Shown in pieces: positions 25,308 to 32,707 of a stretch of 64,000 bases of DNA. A program made the position numbers and the translations under genes. Positions within the stretch are counted from its first letter, which is position 1, and the number at the start of each line of letters is the position of its first letter. A model generated the notes under the pieces. That model was not told the DNA's origin. It worked only from the letters and a program-made list of their open reading frames with translations, and made no database searches. This DNA comes from Cyanobium sp. FACHB-13342 (GTDB lineage: Bacteria; Cyanobacteriota; Cyanobacteriia; PCC-6307; Cyanobiaceae): NCBI RefSeq assembly GCF_014697415.1, contig NZ_JACJRT010000007.1:186001-250000 (forward strand). Direction: 5' to 3'.

Positions 25308-25592
25308 ATGACGCGCTGGCACTACTACCTGGCCTTTTGGAGCCGTCGCTCCACCGCCACCGTGGTGCCGGCGCTGAATCGCAGCCAGGCTAGGGATCGT
25401 GCTCATGCAAGGCAGAAAGCCGGCTACGGCAGCTTGGTGGCGATCCAGCAGGCCAATGAGGCCGACCGCCGCCTGATCCGTCAGGGCGTGTGGGTGCGGC
25501 GGCGCCGCAATGGCAGCAGCCCCCAGTTCGGCTCAGCTCCCGCTCGTGCTGCAGCGCGCAGGCAACGGAGCCTCTACCGGCCCTGGCTCTGA
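25308..25592 (+). CDS. Small arginine-rich protein after scaffold
   Basis: The 94-residue protein is strongly basic (SRRSTATVVPALNRSQARDR, VWVRRRRNGSSP, RAAARRQRSLYRP) with a hydrophobic start WHYYLAFWS. It starts 5 bp after the scaffold stop. It may bind DNA or RNA or be a minor head component; no family is recognised. Confidence 0.45.
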   Translation: MTRWHYYLAFWSRRSTATVVPALNRSQARDRAHARQKAGYGSLVAIQQANEADRRLIRQGVWVRRRRNGSSPQFGSAPARAAARRQRSLYRPWL

Positions 25593-25634
25593 GATCAGCC
25601 ACTGGTCTGCAGGTGGGCTGGCCAAGGGCAGAAA

Positions 25635-25653
25635 GGCCCGGCAACGCCGGGCC
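25635..25653. terminator. Bidirectional stem-loop between convergent genes
   Basis: GGCCCGGC (25635-25642), a three-base loop and GCCGGGCC (25646-25653) form a perfect 8-bp hairpin in the 75-bp gap between convergent genes. There is no T tract. The same 8-base arms recur at 31548-31583, the other convergent junction in the structural region. Confidence 0.6.
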
Positions 25654-25667
25654 ACAAGGCCGCCGCC

Positions 25668-25883
25668 TCAGAGCACCGAGACGGTGCCGAGTCGTTTGGC
25701 GGCCAGCTTGCGGGCCAGCTGATGGGCCAGCTCAGCTGGAATGAAACGCGGCTTCTTCACGGGCTTGCCGCGGCGGCCATAGAAGACCGTGACGCGCTCG
25801 GCAGCGGCGACCTTGAGCCCAGCCGGATAGCAGTGCAGCACGAGCTGACGGATCGGACAAGCCAGAGGAGCAGAGGAGGCCAT
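25668..25883 (-). CDS. Small basic protein in the lysis-like cassette
   Basis: The 71-residue protein (CPIRQLVLHCYPAGLKVAAA, ERVTVFYGRRGKPVKKPRFI, AHQLARKLAAKRLG) is rich in Lys and Arg. The ATG at 25883 is chosen because upstream sequence is the structured noncoding region. It is the last gene of the leftward group that starts with the C39-like peptidase. The function is unknown; DNA or RNA binding is possible. Confidence 0.5.
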   Translation of the reverse strand: MASSAPLACPIRQLVLHCYPAGLKVAAAERVTVFYGRRGKPVKKPRFIPAELAHQLARKLAAKRLGTVSVL

Positions 25884-25892
25884 GGGACTGAG

Positions 25893-26029
25893 GCGAGGAA
25901 CACCTGTCCCATCGCCCCGGACGACACGCCCTGGCCAGGGTCGGCGTAGCCGACTCGCGTCAGCCCTTGCCAGGGCGGGGCGAGCAGGGCGCAGCCCTGC
26001 GCTCCGGGGCAGTGCTGGTGCTTCCTCGC
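25893..26029 (-). other. Highly structured intergenic element (candidate RNA or attenuator)
   Basis: A nested set of complementary segments folds the whole gap. GCGAGGAACACC (25893-25904) pairs with 26017-26029 (12 bp, one bulge) and GCCCCGG (25914-25920) pairs with CCGGGGC (26004-26010). Inside lies CGCCCTGGC (25927-25935) with GCCAGGGCG (25969-25977), which encloses GTCGGC-GTA-GCCGAC (25940-25954). A further hairpin has stem AGGGC/GCCCT (25986-25998). The result is a branched structure closed by a long stem. Flanking genes read leftward, so a leftward transcript would contain it. The family is unknown. Confidence 0.55.
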
Positions 26030-26061
26030 TGACCCCATGGCCGGACCGCTGGACCCGGACA

Positions 26062-26319
26062 TCAGTTGTCTGGATCGCGGCGCCGGGCACTGACGATGCT
26101 GCCGCCACCGAGCAAGGCCAGGCTGGTTCCAACCGCCGCCTCAAAGGTCTGCTGCAGGTTCTCGGCGTAGCTGCTGCACACCGGGCCAAGCCGCCGCTGC
26201 AGACCAAGCCAGAAGCAACCGCCCAGGCCAGCGGCATAGAGCGCGAACTGGGCGATGAACACCCCAGCCACGGCCCGCAATAGGAAGCGCTCGCGATCAA
26301 ATCCTTCCCCACCAGCCAT
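26062..26319 (-). CDS. Small membrane protein, holin-like
   Basis: The 85-residue protein has hydrophobic segments FLLRAVAGVFIAQFALYAAG (about 12-31) with GLGGCFWLGLQ, and TFEAAVGTSLALLGGGSIVS (about 58-77). A charged tail (ARRRDPDN) completes it. Size, two-span build and the position just after a peptidase gene suit a phage holin. Holins have no sequence signature, so this is a positional call. Confidence 0.5.
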   Translation of the reverse strand: MAGGEGFDRERFLLRAVAGVFIAQFALYAAGLGGCFWLGLQRRLGPVCSSYAENLQQTFEAAVGTSLALLGGGSIVSARRRDPDN

Positions 26320-26336
26320 GGCTGTGCTCCTTGGGG

Positions 26337-27122
26337 TCAGGGATGGCAGGTGAGCAGCCAGCCGGTGCCGGGGCCATCGGCCTGCCAGCGCGGCAGCCAG
26401 TTCTTCCAGCTGTAGTGCTGCCCTGCTCCATTGGTGTTGGCGGTGTAGCCGCCGTGGACCAGGTCGGCCTCACCGTTGGGGTCGTTGTGGATGGCGACTG
26501 TCTCGGTGAAACCGATCACCACGCTCCAGTGACCGCCGCCGCTGGGTGCAGAAGCGGGGCCATGGTGCAGCCAGCCCACAGCCACTGGCCGCCCCAGCTT
26601 GATCTGCTCCTCCAGCGTTGCGCGCTGGCCGTTGGTGGCGAAGTGGGCGGTCAGCCCCAGGGACCGCAACGCCGCCAACTGCGCTTCTGCCGAGGTGGTG
26701 TCGCCATAGCGGGCACGGATGACGTTGTAGGCGTCATCGCCACTGACCTTGCCCCAGAAGCGGGCGAGCATGGCGCAACTGCTGGAGAAGCACTCGCGAT
26801 AGCCGGTGCCTGAAGCGTTGTCGTTCTGGTTCTCCCAGGCCACCGGCAGCGGATTGGCATGGGCCGAGGCTGGGGGAGCTGATGAAAAGGTCTGCCGCCA
26901 GAGGGCGGCCTCGGTGAGGACCTGTGGATCGGCCGCCATGACCGCCTGGCGCAACTGCTCGATGCCGGCGAGCTGCTGAGGCTGAGCCTTCCAGTGGTCC
27001 CAGAACTGGCGCCAGCGTTCAGCACTGAACGGCGCCTGGACAGCAGGCGTGACGGCAGCCGGAGCGGGAGAGCTTGCAGACATGGCAGCAGGGCAGTCCT
27101 CTGCTGTTGCCGCAGCATCCAT
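26337..27122 (-). CDS. C39-like cysteine peptidase, candidate lysis enzyme
   Basis: The 261-residue protein has a C-terminal C39-like fold. The catalytic Cys region is GTGYRECFSSSCAMLARFWG (about 104-123), the His is in GGGHWSVVIGFTE (about 195-207) and the Asn/Asp loop is HNDPNGEAD. Peptidases of this family cleave peptide bonds, here possibly peptidoglycan cross-links or a protein substrate. It is the first gene of a leftward group with a holin-like protein. In-frame ATG 27083 is an alternative start. No classical lysozyme or amidase domain is present. Confidence 0.68.
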   Translation of the reverse strand: MDAAATAEDCPAAMSASSPAPAAVTPAVQAPFSAERWRQFWDHWKAQPQQLAGIEQLRQAVMAADPQVLTEAALWRQTFSSAPPASAHANPLPVAWENQNDNASGTGYRECFSSSCAMLARFWGKVSGDDAYNVIRARYGDTTSAEAQLAALRSLGLTAHFATNGQRATLEEQIKLGRPVAVGWLHHGPASAPSGGGHWSVVIGFTETVAIHNDPNGEADLVHGGYTANTNGAGQHYSWKNWLPRWQADGPGTGWLLTCHP

Positions 27123-27217
27123 CCACTGATCCAGGCCTGCCTGCGTGTCACCTGTCGGGCTGCTTGAGACCGCCGCGCCCGTGATCCCTGCGGTTCAGAT
27201 TGCTTAGCCTGGGGGCC

Positions 27218-27436
27218 ATGACCAACCCCCAGCTCACCGAGAACCTGCTCGCCGTGATCCGCAGCCTGCCGGCTGACGATCGCCGCTGGCTGCTCAGGCA
27301 GCTGGAGCAGGACAACAGTGACCTGAGTCACGGTGCCCTGGCTGAGATGGCGATGGCCGGGGGAGCCTTTGACGACCTGGCCGCTGAACCTGAGCTCTAC
27401 AGCTTCTCCGACGGAGAAGCGATCGTTGCCGGCTGA
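27218..27436 (+). CDS. Antitoxin of a MazF-type TA pair
   Basis: The 72-residue acidic protein (NPQLTENLLAVIRSLPADDR, RWLLRQLEQDNSDLSHGALA, AEPELYSFSDGEAIVAG) has a helical start like small DUF-type antitoxins. Its TGA overlaps the ATG of the MazF-like gene (TGATG). The tight coupling and acidic tail are the main evidence. I prefer ATG 27218 over 27200. Confidence 0.65.
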   Translation: MTNPQLTENLLAVIRSLPADDRRWLLRQLEQDNSDLSHGALAEMAMAGGAFDDLAAEPELYSFSDGEAIVAG

Positions 27437-27783
27437 TGCTCAGCCGCTACGACATCGTGCTTGTCGCCTTCCCTTTCACGGATGGGCCGGCGGCCAAGCC
27501 TCGCCCGGCTTTGGTGATCACCACCAGTGATCGCCATGGGGATGTGCTGCTGGCCTTCATCAGCTCCAACATCAGCGGCCCAACGGCCAGCGATGAGCTC
27601 GACATCCCAGCCGACCATCCAGGCTTCTCAGACACCGGCCTGAAGGTGAGCTCAAGGCTGCGGCTCAGCCGCATGACAACGCTGGCCATGCCACTCGTGA
27701 AACGGCGCATCGGACGGCTGCCACTGGCCTTGCAGACGAACTGCCAGCAGGTGCTGCAGCGGGTGATCGGCGGCCAAGGCTGA
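27436..27783 (+). CDS. MazF/PemK-family endoribonuclease toxin
   Basis: The 115-residue protein starts YDIVLVAFPFTDGPAAKPRP then ALVITTSDRHGDVLLAFISS, the PemK/MazF beta-barrel signature. SRLRLSRMTTLAMPLVKRRI and ALQTNCQQVLQRVI follow toward the C-terminus. MazF toxins cut mRNA at short motifs. It is the second TA pair in the element and lies between the lysis-like cassette and the major capsid gene. Confidence 0.82.
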   Translation: MLSRYDIVLVAFPFTDGPAAKPRPALVITTSDRHGDVLLAFISSNISGPTASDELDIPADHPGFSDTGLKVSSRLRLSRMTTLAMPLVKRRIGRLPLALQTNCQQVLQRVIGGQG

Positions 27784-27859
27784 ACGCTCTCCTGTGGGGC
27801 AGTTCGTGTCGCCTCGGCAATAGCCCCTGACATCACTGGGGCCTGGCCCCACCTGTGCC

Positions 27860-28789
27860 ATGGGCCTCACCCTGATCGAGGCAGCAAAATACGAGCACCG
27901 TCTTGAGCACCTCGCTGTGCTCAAGACGTTCTCGGAGGGCGAACTGCTCGCCCGGCTGCCGTTCATGAACATCGCCGGCAGCGGCCTCTTCTATTCCGCC
28001 GAGCAGGAGCTGCCCTCGGTGGGCTTCCGCGCCGTGAACGAGGGCTACACCCAGAGCTACGGCGTGGTGGACCAGCGCGCAGAAGCGGTGCACCTGTTTG
28101 GCGGAGACGTCGATGTGGACCGCTCGATCGTGGACCTGATGGGCCCTGAGGCCCGCGCCAGCCAGATCGAGATGAAGGTGCGCTCGATGCGCCTGACGTT
28201 GGAGGCGACCGTGATCAACGGCGACACCGCCAGCAACCCTCGCGCCTTTGACGGCTTGAGCAAGCGCCTGCCGCCCGGCAACCCGATGGCGATCAACAAC
28301 GCCACCGGTGCCATACCCGGTGCACCGCTGAACTTCGATCGGCTTGATGAGCTGATCGATTCAGTGAACGCCTACGGCGGCAGCAAGGTGCTGGTGATGA
28401 GCAAGGCGATGCGCCGCCAGCTCAATGCTCTCGCCCGTGCCTCTATCGGCGGTGGTGTGTACCAGACCAGCACCAACTCCTACGGGATGACGGTGCATCG
28501 CTACCAGGACTGCGACATCCTCACCGTCGACCGCGATGCCCAGGGCGTCGAGGTGATGGGCTACGACGAGGCGGGCGGCACCAGCTCGATCTACTGCTGC
28601 ACCTTTGGTGATCAGGGCGTGACCGGCCTGCAGGGTCCGTTCCAGGGCCGCTACGGCATCTCGGTGCGCGATCTGGGCGAGGTGCCCGATGCCCCGGTGT
28701 TCCGCACCCGCGTGGATTGGTACGTGGGCTTTGCCGTGCTGCAGCCCCGTGCCGCCGGCCGTCTGTTCAACATCACCCCCGCTGCCTGA
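27860..28789 (+). CDS. Major capsid protein, HK97-fold type
   Basis: The 309-residue protein starts with LTLIEAAKYEHRLEHLAVLK, LARLPFMNIAGSGLFYSAEQ and AVNEGYTQSYGVVDQRAEAV, typical of phage major capsid proteins. Later segments include NGDTASNPRAFDGLSKRL and KVLVMSKAMRRQLNAL, ending with RTRVDWYVGFAVLQPRAAGR. There is no long N-terminal delta domain, which fits the separate scaffold gene. It would form the icosahedral shell. Confidence 0.85.
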   Translation: MGLTLIEAAKYEHRLEHLAVLKTFSEGELLARLPFMNIAGSGLFYSAEQELPSVGFRAVNEGYTQSYGVVDQRAEAVHLFGGDVDVDRSIVDLMGPEARASQIEMKVRSMRLTLEATVINGDTASNPRAFDGLSKRLPPGNPMAINNATGAIPGAPLNFDRLDELIDSVNAYGGSKVLVMSKAMRRQLNALARASIGGGVYQTSTNSYGMTVHRYQDCDILTVDRDAQGVEVMGYDEAGGTSSIYCCTFGDQGVTGLQGPFQGRYGISVRDLGEVPDAPVFRTRVDWYVGFAVLQPRAAGRLFNITPAA

Positions 28790-28792
28790 GCC

Positions 28793-29230
28793 ATGGCCCT
28801 CACAAACGGCAACCCCTTGATCGATGCGGAGACCACCCTGGTGGGCTGGACCAACCGCAGCGCCATCCGCAACAGCGAGCACACCTTCCTCTCCGGTGAG
28901 GAGGTGCTGCTCAACACCAAGCTCGATGCGGCCTCCCGCTTCTCGCTGGTGGCCTCCCACCCCGGCGCGCCTGCCGCGGTGGAGGTGGAGCTGCTGCTGG
29001 CACCGGTGCTGCGCGATGGCACCACCGGCAGCTGGATCAGTGCTGTCCGCGTTGCCCTACCGGCAGAAGGCGGCCGGGTGGAGGCATTCCTTTCTGGGCA
29101 CGACATCCAGATCGCACCGGCGGATCTCCCCAACCTCGACCTGCCGGCGGTGTGTTTCGCCAAGGCGCTCGTGACCCCGACCACCCCGGCGGGCATGCAC
29201 GCGGGCCTGACGGCCACGATTGCGGCCTGA
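28793..29230 (+). CDS. Phage structural protein after the capsid gene, unknown
   Basis: The 145-residue beta-rich protein (NPLIDAETTLVGWTNRSAIR, FLSGEEVLLNTKLDAASRFS, PAAVEVELLLAPVLRDGTTG) starts 3 bp after the capsid stop. The location is where head decoration or head-completion proteins usually sit. No family motif is visible. Confidence 0.5.
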   Translation: MALTNGNPLIDAETTLVGWTNRSAIRNSEHTFLSGEEVLLNTKLDAASRFSLVASHPGAPAAVEVELLLAPVLRDGTTGSWISAVRVALPAEGGRVEAFLSGHDIQIAPADLPNLDLPAVCFAKALVTPTTPAGMHAGLTATIAA

Positions 29231-29234
29231 GCCC

Positions 29235-29657
29235 ATGGCCCGCAAACGCTCTTCCAGCCCTGCAGAGGAACCGGCAGCCGAGGCGCTGCCGGCGCAGCCC
29301 ACGGCGATCGAGCTGCCACCCGCCGCCGCAACCCGCCACGACCTGGTGGATCCCACCGTGCCGGCCGGCCTGGTGCGCATCAGCAACGGCAGCGGTGAGC
29401 GCTTCATCTGGCCAGTGCACCTGGGCGGCTGGCAGCAGCAGGGCTGGACCCTGATCGCTGCCGCCACCGGCGTTCAGATCACGCCGATGCCAGCTGCCCC
29501 TACAGCCCTGATCGAGGCACCGCCGGCCGCAGCAACGCCAGAGCCGATCACAGCTGACGCAACCCCAGACGTCGCCGAAACCGAGTTGGCAGCCAACTGG
29601 GAGCTGGAGACCAGCGCCACAGACGAGGCGCTGCTGCTCGACGACCCGCTGCTTTGA
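29235..29657 (+). CDS. Ala/Pro-rich phage protein, unknown
   Basis: The 140-residue protein has a basic start (ARKRSSSPAEEPAAEA) and a short folded middle (RISNGSGERFIWPVHLGGWQ then QQGWTLIAAAT). An acidic, Ala/Pro-rich C-terminus ends ALLLDDPLL. It begins 4 bp after the preceding structural gene. The middle resembles small motifs seen in phage structural proteins, but no function can be assigned. Confidence 0.45.
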   Translation: MARKRSSSPAEEPAAEALPAQPTAIELPPAAATRHDLVDPTVPAGLVRISNGSGERFIWPVHLGGWQQQGWTLIAAATGVQITPMPAAPTALIEAPPAAATPEPITADATPDVAETELAANWELETSATDEALLLDDPLL

Positions 29658-29660
29658 GGG

Positions 29661-30449
29661 GTGATCGCTTCCGTGCGCTCCTTTCTGCCCTCCCAAGCGA
29701 GCAGCACAGCAGCCAGCCCGCAGCTGATCCGGCTGCTGCCGCCCCTGGGCTGCCCGGGCGAGAGCGTGTGGGTGCCTCCCGTTGAGGTGCCCCGCTGGGA
29801 GCAGCAGGGCTACCGCCGCGCTCCCATCCCCGCCGCACCGCTGGAGTTGGCCTGGCTGCCGGATGCACCTGTGCCCCTGGACCCAGCTGGCAGCACCGCG
29901 GTGTTGCTGCTGCTCAAAGCACGGCCACCACTGCCAGCGGCGCTGTCGCTGGATTGGGGCGACGGCACCGTTGAAACCTGGCCATGGCCCAGCGGCGACA
30001 ACATGCCGCGGTTGCGTCATGCCTATGCCTGCGCTCAGGACTGGAAGGTTTCGGCGGAACTGAGCGGCAGCGGCATCAGCGCCGAGCTGGCAGTGCATCT
30101 GCTGGGCTGCCCGATCTGGCCGCCAACGCCACCCCTGCCGCCGGGTGCGATTCAGCCGCTCATCCCCGGCAGTGGCCTGCTCGGCCAACCGTTTGATGGC
30201 CGGCGCCGCGAGCAGTGGCAGCTGCAGCGCTGGAGTGGCGGCACCAGCAGCGGCGGCGTACCCGCCAGCGATGGCTCCAGCATCCGCTTCCTACGCGCCG
30301 ATGGCCTCTGGGCCACCCCGCCGGGCAGTGGCGGCGGCACCCGCTGGTGGAGCGGCGAGGGGCCACCCGGAGTGCTCCCTGATGCCCAAGCCGGTGACTT
30401 CTATCTCGACACCCGCAGCGGTGATGTCTACCAACTGGAGCTGAGCTGA
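29661..30449 (+). CDS. Virion or fibre protein with a C-terminal GDFYLD module
   Basis: The 262-residue protein begins with a Trp/Pro-rich region. A segment like LSLDWGDGTVETWPWPSGDN resembles PKD/cadherin-type repeats. A glycine-rich part leads to the C-terminal module GGGTRWWSGEGPPG...GDFYLDTRSGDVYQLELS. The same module ends the collagen-like protein at 30987-31547. Such modules are common on phage fibres and adhesins. It is coupled to the next gene by an overlap at 30449. Confidence 0.5.
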   Translation: MIASVRSFLPSQASSTAASPQLIRLLPPLGCPGESVWVPPVEVPRWEQQGYRRAPIPAAPLELAWLPDAPVPLDPAGSTAVLLLLKARPPLPAALSLDWGDGTVETWPWPSGDNMPRLRHAYACAQDWKVSAELSGSGISAELAVHLLGCPIWPPTPPLPPGAIQPLIPGSGLLGQPFDGRRREQWQLQRWSGGTSSGGVPASDGSSIRFLRADGLWATPPGSGGGTRWWSGEGPPGVLPDAQAGDFYLDTRSGDVYQLELS

Positions 30450-30916
30450 TGCCCTGGACCCACAGCACCAATCTCAAAGGGCCCTCGATGCTGCGGCTGG
30501 CGCGGCTACCGGCGGCGTTGAGCACCAGCTCCAGCACCAGCTGGCTCACCCTGTTCACCACACCACTGGCGGCACAGCAGGTGCTCTCCTTTGCGGCGGA
30601 GCTCTACTTCTCCAGCGGCGCCAACAACACCGGTCTGGTGACCACCCTCTCTGGCCCCGCCGGGCCGCAGGCGGTGCTCCACAACCTGGTGACCGGTGAA
30701 TCGCTCACCACCTTCCGCAACCTCACCGCCAGCAGCTACGACACACCCCTGATCGGTACCAGCTCCGCCGGCAGCTCGGTGCTCAGGGCCCAGGTGAGCG
30801 GCACGGTGGAGAACGGCGCCAATGCCGGCAACCTCAGCCTGCGTTTTCGCTCAGAGGTGGCCGGCACCGCGGTGACAGTGCTGCGCGGCTCCTGGTGGCA
30901 AGTGCTGCAGCACTGA
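30449..30916 (+). CDS. Virion protein, unknown
   Basis: The 155-residue protein is rich in Ser, Thr, Ala and Gly with beta-rich patterns (QQVLSFAAELYFSSGANNTG, LVTTLSGPAGPQAVLHNLVT, SLRFRSEVAGTAVTVLRGSW). It overlaps the previous gene by one base and precedes the collagen-like protein. Position and composition suggest a fibre or surface component. Confidence 0.45.
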   Translation: MPWTHSTNLKGPSMLRLARLPAALSTSSSTSWLTLFTTPLAAQQVLSFAAELYFSSGANNTGLVTTLSGPAGPQAVLHNLVTGESLTTFRNLTASSYDTPLIGTSSAGSSVLRAQVSGTVENGANAGNLSLRFRSEVAGTAVTVLRGSWWQVLQH

Positions 30917-30986
30917 GCTGCGCTCCGCTCAACTCACCATCGGCAATAGGGAGTGTTCTCTCTGGCCCTTGGGCCGCTGCTCTGTC

Positions 30987-31547
30987 ATGGCCTGGATTCC
31001 CTCCGGTTCACTCAAGGGTCCGCACGGTGATCCCGGCCCCCAGGGCCCCCAGGGGGTGCAAGGCCAACCCGGTGCCGATGGTGCCCAGGGCGTGCAAGGC
31101 CCGCAGGGACCAGCGGGGATACAGGGCGTCGCCGGCCCAGAAGGCCCCCAGGGCCAGCAGGGCATCCAGGGTGCCCCGGGCCTGGGCATCACCTTTAAGG
31201 GGCATGTGCCCACCCTGGCGGATCTGCCCGCCGATGCCGCCCAGGGCGATGCCTACATCGTGCAGGCGGATGACTCCTTCCGCGTCTGGGACGCCACCAG
31301 CAGCACCTGGGTGGATGGTGGCTCGATCCAGGGCCCCCAGGGCATCGCTGGCCCCCAAGGACCGCAAGGGTTGCAGGGAGAGCCCGGCCCCCAGGGCCTG
31401 CAGGGCGTGGAGGGCCCCAGTGGCCCCCAGGGCAACCGCGGCACCGGTTGGTTCACCGGCAGTGGTGCACCCACCACCATTCCCGGCTCCATGCCGGGTG
31501 ATCTGTATCTGGATCAGACCAGCGGCGATGTGTACGTGTTGAGCTAA
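30987..31547 (+). CDS. Collagen-like phage fibre protein
   Basis: The 186-residue protein has two Gly-X-Y collagen blocks (about 10-70 and about 114-156, mainly GPQGPQG-type triplets). They are separated by a globular insert (ITFKGHVPTLADLPADAAQG to FRVWDATSSTWVDGG) of a type common in phage tail fibres. The C-terminal module GTGWFTGSGAPTT...GDLYLDQTSGDVYVLS matches the end of the protein at 29661-30449. It probably forms trimeric fibres. ATG 30987 is chosen over an upstream ATG that adds six non-collagen residues. Confidence 0.8.
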   Translation: MAWIPSGSLKGPHGDPGPQGPQGVQGQPGADGAQGVQGPQGPAGIQGVAGPEGPQGQQGIQGAPGLGITFKGHVPTLADLPADAAQGDAYIVQADDSFRVWDATSSTWVDGGSIQGPQGIAGPQGPQGLQGEPGPQGLQGVEGPSGPQGNRGTGWFTGSGAPTTIPGSMPGDLYLDQTSGDVYVLS

Positions 31548-31583
31548 GGCCCGGCGCTGCATGATGATCACGCCCGCCGGGCC
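31548..31583. terminator. Stem-loop after the collagen-like gene
   Basis: GGCCCGGC (31548-31555) pairs perfectly with GCCGGGCC (31576-31583) across a 20-nt loop. It lies between the collagen-like gene and a convergent small gene. The arms are identical to those at 25635-25653. It ends the structural gene block. Confidence 0.55.
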
Positions 31584-31592
31584 GGGATGGCC

Positions 31593-31916
31593 TCAGGCCA
31601 GCATCAGCCGCCGCTGCGCCTCGAGCTGGGAGCGCCGCAGCAGTTCCTGCTCGGCCAGCAGCCGCTCATCGAGCTCATCGATGCGAGCCAGGCACTGCTG
31701 GATCGCGGGAATCACCTCTTCCTCCAGCAGGGTGATCTCCTCTTCTCCATAGGGCTGCTCGATCCAGGTGCGCCGCAGCGCCAGCCCGCGCCGGCGCAGC
31801 AGGATCTCCTGCACGGAGCGGAGCGTGGATTCCAGCAGCAGGAACGGATCTTCCTCGGGCGAGCAGAACGGTGATTCCGCGGAAGCCGGGATGCCAGCAG
31901 CAGAGCGTGTGGCCAT
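31593..31916 (-). CDS. Small coiled-coil protein
   Basis: The 107-residue protein is mainly charged helix (SPEEDPFLLLESTLRSVQEI, EITLLEEEVIPAIQQCLARI, DELDERLLAEQELLRRSQLE). It is convergent with the collagen-like gene. It lies at the junction between phage structural genes and metal cargo. No function can be read from the sequence. Confidence 0.45.
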   Translation of the reverse strand: MATRSAAGIPASAESPFCSPEEDPFLLLESTLRSVQEILLRRRGLALRRTWIEQPYGEEEITLLEEEVIPAIQQCLARIDELDERLLAEQELLRRSQLEAQRRLMLA

Positions 31917-32043
31917 GACGATCGGCGCCGAGAGCGGCGCAGCGACGGGACCGATCCCAGCGGAGGCCCGACCGCAGGAGGGCCTCAGACTGGAGAGGCC
32001 CCGAGCCAGCCAGCTTCAGGGTCAGCTCAGGGCAGTCGATGCC

Positions 32044-32415
32044 TCAGTTGCTGCAGGCGTTCTGCGGCCTGTGTGGCTTCCTGCAAGAGCTGATCCCAGT
32101 CGTCCGGCGGATGGCCTTGATGCGCTTGGCCAGCTCCCTGATCTCGGGCCGCTTCGCGCGGTTGAGGGCGAGATCCGCCATGGCGATCGCCCCCTCGTGG
32201 TGGGGAATCATCATCACGATGAAGCGCTGATCGTTCGGCCCCATTCGTCCGGCCCCATCCCAGCCCACACCGGGTCCAGGCCGCTGCCCTCCACCCCAGC
32301 CCTGGGCCAGGCCAGGGGTGTTGATCATCCACGCCAGGGCACAGGCTCCTGAGGCCGCCAGCAAGACACCAACTGTGGATCGCTTCCCTGGGGAGCGCTG
32401 GTGGACCTGGGCCAT
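32044..32415 (-). CDS. DUF305 protein, C-terminus possibly frameshifted
   Basis: The 123-residue protein starts at ATG 32415, with a GGAGG ribosome site 8 bases upstream. It has a membrane or signal segment (STVGVLLAASGACALAWMIN) and a DUF305 core NDQRFIVMMIPHHEGAIAMA then RPEIRELAKRIKAI. After RIKAI the frame gives RRTTGISSCRKPHRPQNAC, which does not look like DUF305. An adjacent frame gives DDWDQLLQEATQAAERLQQL and closes at about 32027, which is helical. A one-base shift near 32105-32115 is therefore suspected. DUF305 proteins are periplasmic and linked to copper and silver handling. Confidence 0.65.
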   Translation of the reverse strand: MAQVHQRSPGKRSTVGVLLAASGACALAWMINTPGLAQGWGGGQRPGPGVGWDGAGRMGPNDQRFIVMMIPHHEGAIAMADLALNRAKRPEIRELAKRIKAIRRTTGISSCRKPHRPQNACSN

Positions 32416-32707
32416 GGATCCGTCCTCCAAGGCTGCCGAAGTCTTGATCTCCACCCTGGCCACGCCGGCATGGTCCGAGGGTCCTTCGTGGCATTGCTTC
32501 ACGGATTCACCGCACGGCCGTTGGATCACACCCTCAGGACCGGGCAGATCACGGCGCCATCCTTGGCGTGATCGCCTCTTCTGAGCCCCATGAGGAGCGG
32601 CTGAGGCTTGCGGAGGGCCTCACCCCCAGGACAATGTTCTGATGCAACAGGTTCAGAAGGGTCACGGCGATAGCAGCCACGGGCGCAGGTATCGAAGCGA
32701 TCCGTGG

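Noticed and set aside
31010-31440. Short repeats (CCCCAGGGC-like) as a possible CRISPR or satellite
   Set aside because: They are codon-level repeats of Gly-Pro-Gln triplets in the collagen-like gene, with no constant spacer length.
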